Assembly: GCA_017445435.1 (NCBI GenBank) | Contig: JAFSUE010000110.1 | Span: 1 to 11,451 of the forward strand | Direction: 5' to 3' | Length of the DNA: 11,451 nt | Source of the DNA: Selenomonadaceae bacterium | GTDB lineage: Bacteria > Bacillota > Negativicutes > Selenomonadales > Selenomonadaceae | In this document: positions 1 to 6,853 of the stretch, piece by piece | How positions within the stretch are numbered: the first letter of the stretch is position 1 | Layout of the letters: each line of letters begins with the position of its first letter | Notes under the pieces: generated by a model | The model's database searches: none | Told to the model about the DNA's origin: nothing | What the model saw: only the letters and a program-made list of their open reading frames with translations | Translations under genes and position numbers: made by a program

Positions 1-1203
1 AACGGAATTTTCAGCGCCAGTACCGATGACAAGCTGATAAAATTTCGCAACCGTTTAAATGAAAGTCATGAAAACTTTCCAATCTTTGAAATGCTCGGCG
101 CAAAAGTTAAATCGGAAAATAAAATTGCCGACGAATTGATTAATGCGCTGATGAATACGAACTATAAATTTATAAAAAATGTTTTAATGGCGTTGACTAT
201 TCTGTACGACGGCAAAGTTGATTTAGCTACCGTCGACGTTGACCATATGTTCCCGAAAATTAAAGCTAAAACGCTTCAAGAAATGCTGGATCAAGGTATC
301 ACGGACGAAAAAAATTTTCAAACTTACTACGAAAAATTTTGTAACGCCTTGCCCAATTTACAACTGCTTAATTCTTCCGAAAATAAAAAGAAAAGTGCAA
401 CTTATTTCAGCGATTGGATAGCCGCGAAAACTGACGACGAACGCGCAAAATATATGGCGGAAAATTTTGTTCCCGACGTAGATTTTCGGCTTGTCAACTT
501 CAAAAATTTTATCGACGCACGAAATAAATTGATTCGTGAAAAGCTTGCTGAAAATTTGAAGGCGCACGGCATTATTTATTTCAGCGCGGCAAAAAAAGTT
601 ATGCCGATTGTTCCGCCTGTTCGCGAAGTCACTGAAATAAAAAATTCTGATGACAATCACAAAAAATTTCCATTCGACGCCGTAACTGATTCTGAAGGAA
701 AAATTATTGTAACGATTCTTTACGAAGACGATAGACCGATGGCGTATGCGTACACGAAAAATTATAAAAAAATTAGATTGAGTAGCGATTTTGTTCAAGA
801 GTTTATCGACGAAGGACGCGCCGTCAAACTTTCACCAAAAAATTTTGACGACGTAAAAAAGAATTTTAAACGTGAACTTGAAAAAATTCACAATATGGCA
901 TTTCGTATAAAAAAACAATTTGCCGATGCTTTCGTTACTTCGGACGGAAAATTTATGATTTACGCTGACCACAACGGCGTGACGTTAGACCCTGCCGCGC
1001 AGAAATGGAATCCTGGTTTCCACGTCGTCAATAAAGATTTGCTGACAACGCGAATAAGTTTAGATATTATCCTGCAGGAAGTTGTACCGCAAAATATTTT
1101 TGTCGAGATAACAAAAGCTAACGTAGATTATGCGCGGAAAATTGCGAAGACGCAGGGTATTTCGACGGCGTTAAAATATCTTGAGTCGACACAGTATAAG
1201 TAA
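1..1203 (+). CDS. DUF262/DUF1524 (GmrSD-like) HNH nuclease, 3' part only
   Basis: The reading frame is open from the first base of the window to the TAA stop, giving 400 visible residues, so the true start lies to the left; the first ATG (position 91) is internal and has no ribosome binding site. Numbering from base 1, a DHxxP motif (D81 H82 M83 F84 P85) is followed by NALPNLQLLNSSENKKKS (about 115-132) and a DWI segment (about 138-140). This is the DUF1524 HNH-type pattern found C-terminal to DUF262 in GmrSD/BrxU-like enzymes, which cut modified DNA using NTP. H82 and the downstream Asn residues are the expected catalytic/metal residues. The usual DUF262 N-terminal NTP-binding half is off the window. 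From about residue 205 to 400 there is an extra region I do not recognise, with a lysine-rich helical stretch and an aromatic beta-rich part. pgeF follows 17 nt downstream. A restriction/defence role is inferred from the family. The domain call is fairly sure; completeness is unknown. Confidence 0.75.
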   Translation, partial: NGIFSASTDDKLIKFRNRLNESHENFPIFEMLGAKVKSENKIADELINALMNTNYKFIKNVLMALTILYDGKVDLATVDVDHMFPKIKAKTLQEMLDQGITDEKNFQTYYEKFCNALPNLQLLNSSENKKKSATYFSDWIAAKTDDERAKYMAENFVPDVDFRLVNFKNFIDARNKLIREKLAENLKAHGIIYFSAAKKVMPIVPPVREVTEIKNSDDNHKKFPFDAVTDSEGKIIVTILYEDDRPMAYAYTKNYKKIRLSSDFVQEFIDEGRAVKLSPKNFDDVKKNFKRELEKIHNMAFRIKKQFADAFVTSDGKFMIYADHNGVTLDPAAQKWNPGFHVVNKDLLTTRISLDIILQEVVPQNIFVEITKANVDYARKIAKTQGISTALKYLESTQYK

Positions 1204-1220
1204 GGAGAAATTTAAAACAG

Positions 1221-2054
1221 ATGAGTTATCTTTTAAGGCGTACCGAAGAAAATTTATTTCACGGGAAATTTACAACTTTTCCTGACGATTTAGTCACGCA
1301 CGCAGTATCAACGCGAATAGGCGGCGTAAGTCAAGCGCCTTTCGACAGTTTGAATTTGGCGTTGCACGTTGGCGACGTTGCGGAAAATGTTTTGGCTAAT
1401 CGTAAAAAATTTGCGCAGTCATTAGGCTTTAAGCTTGAAGATATTGTGACGCCGAATCAAATTCACGGCGATAAAATTTTCCGCGTCGAAGAAATTCACA
1501 GAGGGCGCGGCAGTCAAACTTACGACGATTCAATTTCCGAAACGGACGCGCTTATAACCAACGTTAAAAATTTGCCGTTAATGTTGTGTTTCGCTGACTG
1601 CGTACCAATTTTTTTTGTGGACGTTGAAAACTGCGCGGTTGGACTTGCGCACGGCGGCTGGAAGGGTACGTTAAATAAAATTGCGGCTAAAACTTTTTTG
1701 GCAATGCGTGAAAATTTTGGTACGACGGCTGAAAATTGTTTAATCGGCATTGGACCTTCAATCGGCGCGTGTTGTTACGAAGTTGGCGAAAATGTCAAGG
1801 AAGTTTGCGAAAGAAATTTTCCTGCACACGTCGACAAGCTGATTATCAAGCGCGACGATAAAATTTTTCTTGACCTTTGGGCGGCAAATAAAATTCAGCT
1901 TATGGAAGTGGGCTTGCCCGAAAAAAATATTGACGTGGCTGGCGAATGTACTTGTTGTAATTCAAATTTTTATTTTTCGTACCGCGCCGCGCGTCAAAAA
2001 AATTTGCAAGAAACAGGAAGAATTGCCGCTTTTATAGCATTGAAGGAGTCGTGA
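1221..2054 (+). CDS. pgeF: PgeF/YfiH-family laccase-domain enzyme (peptidoglycan editing factor / purine nucleoside phosphorylase)
   Basis: This 277-residue protein matches the usual length (about 250-280) of the YfiH/PgeF (DUF152) family. Diagnostic segments appear in order: THAVSTRIGGVS near the N-terminus (27-37), NQIHGD (79-84), MLCFADCVP (121-129), GLAHGGWKGT (141-150), IGIGPSIGACCYEVG (175-189) and GECTCCNS with SYRA near the end (241-257). The metal-binding triad of the family is visible as H82, C127 and H144. Family members are cytoplasmic zinc enzymes reported as purine nucleoside phosphorylases/adenosine deaminases, and in E. coli as an editing factor that keeps wrong residues out of peptidoglycan precursors; older annotations say polyphenol oxidase. 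The start is ATG 1221 with AGGAG at 1203-1207, a rather long 13-nt spacer. hisZ starts 2 nt after the stop, so the two are almost certainly co-transcribed and probably translationally coupled. The family call is firm; the exact substrate here is unknown. Confidence 0.93.
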   Translation: MSYLLRRTEENLFHGKFTTFPDDLVTHAVSTRIGGVSQAPFDSLNLALHVGDVAENVLANRKKFAQSLGFKLEDIVTPNQIHGDKIFRVEEIHRGRGSQTYDDSISETDALITNVKNLPLMLCFADCVPIFFVDVENCAVGLAHGGWKGTLNKIAAKTFLAMRENFGTTAENCLIGIGPSIGACCYEVGENVKEVCERNFPAHVDKLIIKRDDKIFLDLWAANKIQLMEVGLPEKNIDVAGECTCCNSNFYFSYRAARQKNLQETGRIAAFIALKES

Positions 2055-2056
2055 AA

Positions 2057-3223
2057 ATGTCTGGATTTTTAGAAACGCCTTTTGGTACGAGAGATTTTTT
2101 GCCGAAAGAGGCGGCGGCTAAACGTGAAATTGAAAATCGCTTAGCAAAACTTTTCGCCAGCTATGGCTATGAAGAAGTTGTCACGCCAACAATGGAATTT
2201 TTAGAAACGCTGAAAATGTCAGGCGGCACGGTTGAACAAAATTTATTTAAAATGTTCGATCAAAAAAATAGAACGTTGGCACTTCATCACGAAATGACGA
2301 CGCCAATAGCGCGGCTTGTCGTCAGCAGATTGAAAGAATTGGAATTGCCGCTGAAACTTTCCTACAATACAAGCGTCTTTCGATTCAGGCAGAATCAACC
2401 GCAACGTCAATGTGAATTTTATCAAGCTGGCGTTGAACTTTTAGGCGTGTCAAATGCCTTTGCAGACGCGGAAATTATTGCGCTTGCCATACAAAGTTTG
2501 AAAGTTGCGGGCTTGCAGGATTTTAAAATTTGCTTAGGGCAAGTTGGATTTGCTAGCGGCTTAATGGAGCAGTTTAATTTGCCGCTTGACATACAAAGTA
2601 AAATTAAAGCGGCGATTGAAAGTCACGATATAGTTGGGCTGGAAAAAATTGTTGAAGGCTTGGACGGTGCGGCGGCGCTGAAAGAAATTCCAAAACTGCG
2701 CGGCGACTTCGATATTTTGAACCGCGCAGATGAAATTTCGGCAAATAAAAAATCTCAACAGGCGCTGGACAATTTAGCGGAGATTTACAAGTTCCTGAAA
2801 GTGTACGGCGACGCGGACAAAATTATTTTCGACTTGGGAATAATTCGTGACTTTGAATATTATACGGGCATGGTGTTTGAGGCGTACGCGCCGAATGTTG
2901 GCTATTCACTGGCAGGTGGCGGACGTTATGACCATATGCTAAAAGATTTTGGGCTGGCGTGTCCTGCAACTGGATTTGCACTTGGCATTGAAAGAATTTT
3001 GCAAGCGCGGGAACTTCAAGGCGTCGAAGAAAATTTTTCAGCGCGGGATTATTACGTAAGCTATCATGAATCGCAAGATGAATCTGCTATTCGTAAGGCG
3101 GCGGAACTTCGTACAGCAGGAAAAATTGTTGAACTTTCACTTACACCGCAGACTTTGGAAGAGGCGGCACGAATCAGCGTTTCAAAAAATTTTGATGAAC
3201 TGATTTATTTCAGCGAAGAATAA
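2057..3223 (+). CDS. hisZ: ATP phosphoribosyltransferase regulatory subunit HisZ
   Basis: This 388-residue protein is a class II aminoacyl-tRNA synthetase-like paralogue of HisRS. In the short-form (HisG-S) pathway, HisZ binds HisG to form the enzyme that catalyses the first step of histidine biosynthesis (ATP + PRPP to phosphoribosyl-ATP). Visible landmarks are FGTRDFLP (9-16), a motif-2-like block VFRFRQNQ...RQCEFYQAGVELLG (107-130), IIRDFEYYTGMVFEAY (262-277), GGGRYD (287-292) and the motif-3-like GFALGIERIL (306-315). The RDFxYYTG form and the lack of a full HisRS anticodon-binding domain favour HisZ over HisRS; only about 60 residues follow motif 3. I choose ATG 2057 over GTG 2051 because AAGGAG at 2043-2048 sits 8 nt before the ATG but only 2 nt before the GTG. 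The ribosome binding site lies inside the end of pgeF. No hisG or other his gene follows, which is less common than a hisZG pair. Confidence 0.9.
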   Translation: MSGFLETPFGTRDFLPKEAAAKREIENRLAKLFASYGYEEVVTPTMEFLETLKMSGGTVEQNLFKMFDQKNRTLALHHEMTTPIARLVVSRLKELELPLKLSYNTSVFRFRQNQPQRQCEFYQAGVELLGVSNAFADAEIIALAIQSLKVAGLQDFKICLGQVGFASGLMEQFNLPLDIQSKIKAAIESHDIVGLEKIVEGLDGAAALKEIPKLRGDFDILNRADEISANKKSQQALDNLAEIYKFLKVYGDADKIIFDLGIIRDFEYYTGMVFEAYAPNVGYSLAGGGRYDHMLKDFGLACPATGFALGIERILQARELQGVEENFSARDYYVSYHESQDESAIRKAAELRTAGKIVELSLTPQTLEEAARISVSKNFDELIYFSEE

Positions 3224-3265
3224 AAAATTTTACTAGATGTTTTTGATAACGTTGGAAAAGGTGGG

Positions 3266-3290
3266 CGCGTAAGGACGCGGCGAAATTTTT
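3266..3290 (+). terminator. possible weak terminator after hisZ
   Basis: A GC-rich inverted repeat, CGCGT (3266-3270) and ACGCG (3275-3279) around an AAGG loop, is the only GC stem between hisZ and the next gene. A run of five T (3286-3290) follows after a 6-nt gap. The stem is short and the T-run is not adjacent, so this is a poor intrinsic terminator; it is listed because no better one is visible after hisZ. Confidence 0.25.
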
Positions 3291-3292
3291 AA

Positions 3293-3338
3293 ACTACTGA
3301 CTACTGACTACTGACTACTAACTACTAACTACTAACTA
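3293..3338. repeat. heptanucleotide tandem repeat, ACTACTG x3 then ACTACTA x3
   Basis: Three perfect copies of ACTACTG (3293-3313) are followed directly by three perfect copies of ACTACTA (3314-3334) and a 4-nt remnant (3335-3338). It is non-coding, between hisZ and the HD gene. Copies differ only at the last base, and the switch occurs once, as expected from expansion of two variant units. Short tandem heptamers of this type are known in intergenic regions of cyanobacteria (STRR sequences) and arise by slipped-strand mispairing. No function is visible here. Confidence 0.95.
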
Positions 3339-3437
3339 AATTTGCGCCAAAAGAAAAGAAGTTTATTAAAAAAATAAAAAAATTTTAAAATTAACTTTAA
3401 ATTATAAACATAACTAATTAATTGGAAGGAATTTAGG
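3339..3437 (+). promoter_or_regulatory. A+T-rich leader upstream of the HD/AAA/membrane unit
   Basis: From about 3350 to 3422 the sequence is almost only A and T. It contains a TATAAA-like hexamer (3403-3408), placed about 20 nt before the AAGGA ribosome binding site (3426-3430) of the HD gene. No convincing -35 hexamer sits 16-18 nt upstream, so the promoter is suggested by position and composition rather than by a full match. No ORF, tRNA or riboswitch-like structure was seen here. Confidence 0.3.
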
Positions 3438-3440
3438 TTG

Positions 3441-3944
3441 ATGCTTAGAAGAGTCAAGCAATTTTTTCAAGCGTTGACGGCGAAAGTAACGCCTGACGAC
3501 GGAAAATATTTAGCGGCACATTTGAACGCGGAGGAGCAAAAATTATTTTTCGCAATGAGTACCGCAGATCAATATCATTGCTTACGTACGGCGTACACTA
3601 TTGAACGGCTTGTAATTCAAGACAAAAAAGGTATCGACCGCGAATTTCTGATACGTTGTGCGCTCCTCCACGACGTTGGACGCGTCAAAGGCGATATGGG
3701 AATTTTCGGCAAAATTTTTACAGTCATTGTCACGGATTGGTTTCCTAGTTTTGCTAACAGGCTTGAACTTAAAGGAAATAAGTTGATTTACATTTACCGT
3801 CACCACGCGGAAATTGGTGGGCGTAAACTTCAACAAATTGGTTTGTTTCGTGAGGCTAAAATTATCGCCAAACATCACGCGCCGCCAACTTCAAATGATC
3901 CTTACGAATTGAAACTTTTACGGCTTGCTGACGAAGCGAATTAA
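3441..3944 (+). CDS. small HD-domain metal-dependent phosphohydrolase
   Basis: This 167-residue protein has the HD-superfamily metal-site pattern: H46 (in DQYHCLRTAY), the H77-D78 doublet (LLHDVGR), a HH pair at 121-122 (RHHAEIG), a second HH at 145-146 (KHHAPP) and D164 (LADEAN). HD enzymes cleave phosphoester bonds in nucleotides, including signalling nucleotides; the extra His pairs between the HD and the last Asp resemble HD-GYP/YfbR-like sites, but a GYP motif is absent and the substrate is unknown. The size fits a stand-alone HD domain with a short N-terminal helix. A segment around 92-101 (IFTVIVTDWF) is hydrophobic but too short to be called membrane-spanning. I choose ATG 3441 (AAGGA at 3426-3430, 10-nt spacer) over TTG 3438 (7-nt spacer); both are possible and differ by one residue. 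It is the first gene after the repeat region, and the AAA+ gene starts 30 nt after its stop. Confidence 0.82.
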   Translation: MLRRVKQFFQALTAKVTPDDGKYLAAHLNAEEQKLFFAMSTADQYHCLRTAYTIERLVIQDKKGIDREFLIRCALLHDVGRVKGDMGIFGKIFTVIVTDWFPSFANRLELKGNKLIYIYRHHAEIGGRKLQQIGLFREAKIIAKHHAPPTSNDPYELKLLRLADEAN

Positions 3945-3974
3945 AATCTTGTCAAAATACAGAAGGAATTTATT

Positions 3975-6824
3975 ATGCCCGACAAAATATCTAAAAAAAT
4001 TAAGTTCGCGCTTTTCTTAAAAAATGGTGAGGAAGTCCGTACCTTAGAAGAATTTCACAAATACTTCGACATGAGAGAAGCTATTCGATATTTTCTAGGC
4101 GGAAAACTTTCAAGCTGGCTCCGTAATCATAATTATCCAGAGGAAAAATGCCGCGACATTGAACAGCTGAAAAAATCTTACGATGCGCAAAAGTCGAATG
4201 AAAACTATGTTAAAGCTAAACTTGTTAAACAACTTAGCCAAATTCTAGAAATTTCAGAATCAGCTACAACCGCCGCTGAAAATATGGAAAGTGTCCAAAT
4301 TATTGAACAAATTCTAGAAAAAGAACGTGAGATAAAGCGGACAGTTGAGCTAGGAAGTGAATATGAAAAATACGAAATTTTAAAAGATGTTGAAAGAATT
4401 GCCCGTACTCAAATTGAACTTGATAAAATAATTGAAAAATCCAAACGGCAAAAAAACTCTACCGCTACAATTTATCTCGTAAGCAGAAAAAAACCATACC
4501 AGTTTAAGTTGGAAGACGTTTTTTATACGAATTTGCGCTTTATTGGACTTAACCAAACGTCTTTAGACAAAATATCTTCAAAATCTATACCTGAAATAAA
4601 AATTTTTTATGAATCTGCCAACGGCAAAAAAAATGTCCTCCTTGAGGAAGTCGAAATAAAAAATTTTCTCGGCGAACCTCAAAATAAAAATAAATTTAAT
4701 AATCTCATTATAAAGACTCGTAAAGTCGATTATTTTGCTGGAAAGGAAACGTCAACTGATCTTCGTATTCCTAAAACTGCTATAAAATCTGCGAATACGG
4801 ATATAAATAAAACTGGCATAGAAATTGCTGAAGATAAATTGATTCAATATCTTGACGCTGGTTTTCCGCTTATTTACATTGACAACTTTGAGGAAGATAA
4901 AGCGGACGAAATTATAAGACGTGCCGCCGTAAGCCGCCATATTTTTGAATGGAGCGAAGCTGAAGGGCTTTTAGTTAAGAATGAAAATGGTAAATTAGCG
5001 TCAAATTTTGATCGTCAATGGTCGCTGAAACATACGCTGAAATTTTTTATTGATGATTTTCGTGGTCTGCGTGATTCAGACGAACAAACTAAATTTGAAT
5101 TGCAGTCGTCAATTTTAGTTTTGAAAGATTTAAATGAACAGCTGAATGATTTTGAAGTCGTCACGCAGTTAAAATATCTTTCGCGAATGATTTATAACGG
5201 GCAAATTGAAAGCTGCAACATTATAATCGTTTCGTCAAATTGGAACATTCCGCCATCATTGGAACATATTGTAACCATACTGAAAATAGATTTGACGGAA
5301 AAGGAAATTTATAATTTAATTGAAAATTTTTGTAAAAATCAAGGTGTGGAAGTTCCTGCCGAAATGTTAATAAACAAATTTGTCGAGGCGTTCAAAGGTC
5401 TTTCAGAGTTCACTATAATAAGCATTTTATCGCTTGCATTTTCGCGCGACGGTGAATTAAATTCAACCGATATGGATTTAATTTTTGAAACGAAAAAGCA
5501 AATGATTCAGAAGACAAATATTCTTGAAATGGTTGAAGTAACTGAAAAGGACGACGATATTGGCGGGCTTGAAATTTTGAAAGGGTGGCTAAGGAATAAA
5601 GAAAAAATTTTCAAGAATATGAGCTTAGCTTTGAAATGCGGCATAAAAATTCCGAAGGGAATTTTAATTGTTGGTATGCCTGGTTGCGGAAAAACTTTGA
5701 CGGCGAAAGTAACTGCCTCAATGTTCGATATGCCGCTTTTACGGCTGGATATGGGCAGAATTTTCGGCAAGTACGTCGGCGAATCAGAAAAAAATATGCG
5801 GCGAGCTACTCAACAGGCAGAAGTTATTTCGCCTTGCATACTTTGGATTGATGAACTTGAAAAGGCGTTTGCAGGTGTCGGCGGCGACGGCGGCGCGGAA
5901 GTTGCTACGCGTCTTTTTGGAACTTTTTTAACGTGGATGCAGGAGAAAACTAAACCTGTTTTTGTCGTGGCGACTGCGAATAATCTTTCACAACTTCCGC
6001 CTGAACTTTTACGCAAAGGCAGATTCGACGAAATTTTTTACGTTGGAACGCCGAATGCAGTTGAGCGTAAAAAGATTTTTGAAATTTATATCGACAAAGT
6101 TAAAAATAATAAAGAATTTATTTTTGATACGACATCTGAAAAAGAAAAAATAGACATTGAAAAAATGGTGCAAAACAGTTTGGGTCTTAGCAGTGCAGAT
6201 ATTGCAGGAATTGTGTCTGCAACTGTCGAAAATTCTTTCGTTGAATTTCTCAACAATGTCAATGAAAAAAATTCCGCCGACGAAAATAAAAAGCCTAAAT
6301 TCAGTACTGAAATGGTCAATGAAGTTATAAAAGATACGCATAAAATGTCGGGTTGGCAACAGATAAAAAGAATTTATCAAACGTACATGCAACACGATTA
6401 TAAAAATGCGTCGGAGCATGATACAGAAGATTTTTTATACTGGTTCAAACTTCGTGCAATAAATTTGAAGGATCTTCCTGGTCAAATTTTTTCGGTCTCG
6501 AAAAATTTGTTTATCAAAACATATCACTTTATACAGAGGTGGGCTAAGGAAATATTGAGTGCTTGGTCTAAAGAAATTGATCAATGGGATAAAGAAGAAC
6601 AAGAACTTGAGGAAAAAGGTTTGCCGCAATTAAAATGGGGGATTCGTTTTGAAAGGTCGTTGCTTAGAGTATCTGTCAAGTTCTTCCGCAAAGTAAATGA
6701 TTTTTTTGAATGGATTTCTGGTAATGATAAAGACAATGATAACGAGCAGAAAAAAGTTAATCCTAAAGGTAATGATGAAGATACTGATAAAGAGCAGAAA
6801 AAAGTTAATCTTAAAAGAAGTTGA
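3975..6824 (+). CDS. Ycf46-type AAA+ ATPase with long N- and C-terminal extensions
   Basis: This 949-residue protein starts at ATG 3975, with AAGGA 7 nt upstream. The core has two parts. Residues about 285-505 form the degenerate N-terminal AAA-like region of Ycf46 proteins (FPLIYIDNFEED, FEWSEAEGL, ILVLKDLNEQL around D385, then an IPPSLEHIVTIL segment) with no Walker A. Residues about 524-720 form an active AAA+ module: DDIGGLE, Walker A GMPGCGKT (567-574), Walker B ILWIDE (D626, E627), sensor 1 ATANN (N669/N670) and arginine fingers R680/R683 in LLRKGRFDE. No HExxH is present, so it is not FtsH. Typical Ycf46 proteins are about 500 residues. Here about 280 residues precede the core, including a compact helical module (21-66, YFLGGKLSSWLRNHNY) and a charged helical stretch, and about 150 follow, rich in Trp/Phe and ending in a 16-residue tandem repeat. 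The likely role is ATP-driven remodelling of a partner, possibly the membrane protein encoded 29 nt downstream. Confidence 0.85.
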   Translation: MPDKISKKIKFALFLKNGEEVRTLEEFHKYFDMREAIRYFLGGKLSSWLRNHNYPEEKCRDIEQLKKSYDAQKSNENYVKAKLVKQLSQILEISESATTAAENMESVQIIEQILEKEREIKRTVELGSEYEKYEILKDVERIARTQIELDKIIEKSKRQKNSTATIYLVSRKKPYQFKLEDVFYTNLRFIGLNQTSLDKISSKSIPEIKIFYESANGKKNVLLEEVEIKNFLGEPQNKNKFNNLIIKTRKVDYFAGKETSTDLRIPKTAIKSANTDINKTGIEIAEDKLIQYLDAGFPLIYIDNFEEDKADEIIRRAAVSRHIFEWSEAEGLLVKNENGKLASNFDRQWSLKHTLKFFIDDFRGLRDSDEQTKFELQSSILVLKDLNEQLNDFEVVTQLKYLSRMIYNGQIESCNIIIVSSNWNIPPSLEHIVTILKIDLTEKEIYNLIENFCKNQGVEVPAEMLINKFVEAFKGLSEFTIISILSLAFSRDGELNSTDMDLIFETKKQMIQKTNILEMVEVTEKDDDIGGLEILKGWLRNKEKIFKNMSLALKCGIKIPKGILIVGMPGCGKTLTAKVTASMFDMPLLRLDMGRIFGKYVGESEKNMRRATQQAEVISPCILWIDELEKAFAGVGGDGGAEVATRLFGTFLTWMQEKTKPVFVVATANNLSQLPPELLRKGRFDEIFYVGTPNAVERKKIFEIYIDKVKNNKEFIFDTTSEKEKIDIEKMVQNSLGLSSADIAGIVSATVENSFVEFLNNVNEKNSADENKKPKFSTEMVNEVIKDTHKMSGWQQIKRIYQTYMQHDYKNASEHDTEDFLYWFKLRAINLKDLPGQIFSVSKNLFIKTYHFIQRWAKEILSAWSKEIDQWDKEEQELEEKGLPQLKWGIRFERSLLRVSVKFFRKVNDFFEWISGNDKDNDNEQKKVNPKGNDEDTDKEQKKVNLKRS
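6720..6815 (+). repeat. 48-nt in-frame tandem duplication at the 3' end of the AAA+ gene
   Basis: Two adjacent 48-nt units (6720-6767 and 6768-6815) encode GNDKDNDNEQKKVNPK and GNDEDTDKEQKKVNLK. They differ at a few bases, mostly changing single residues, and are followed only by Arg-Ser and the stop. The encoded tail is hydrophilic and charge-mixed, likely disordered. The pattern fits a recent duplication or a copy-number-variable tail. Confidence 0.9.
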
Positions 6825-6853
6825 ATTACGCGACAGGGAAGGTGAAAATAGCA

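Noticed and set aside
358..798. Long open frame on the minus strand inside the nuclease gene
   Set aside because: It is antisense to a clear coding region, has no domain-like pattern or ribosome binding site, and such frames arise from the codon bias of these A+T-rich genes.
2057..3223. Histidyl-tRNA synthetase (hisS)
   Set aside because: The RDFxYYTG motif form and absence of a full anticodon-binding domain point to HisZ.
3293..3338. CRISPR-like array
   Set aside because: The units are 7 nt, directly adjacent and have no spacers; it is a simple tandem repeat.
3441..3944. Cas3-like HD nuclease or RelA/SpoT hydrolase
   Set aside because: There is no helicase, synthetase or CRISPR context and the protein is only a small stand-alone HD domain.
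6009..6419. Minus-strand open frames antisense to the AAA+ gene
   Set aside because: They are low-complexity Phe/Ile-rich translations complementary to Lys/Glu-rich coding sequence, without start signals.
3975..6824. FtsH-type membrane protease
   Set aside because: The AAA+ module is similar, but there is no HExxH zinc motif, no N-terminal membrane segments, and the region before it matches the degenerate domain of Ycf46 proteins.
6821..6853. TTG start at 6821 for the membrane protein
   Set aside because: It overlaps the AAA+ stop and has no ribosome binding site, while ATG 6854 has AAGGTG 9 nt upstream.
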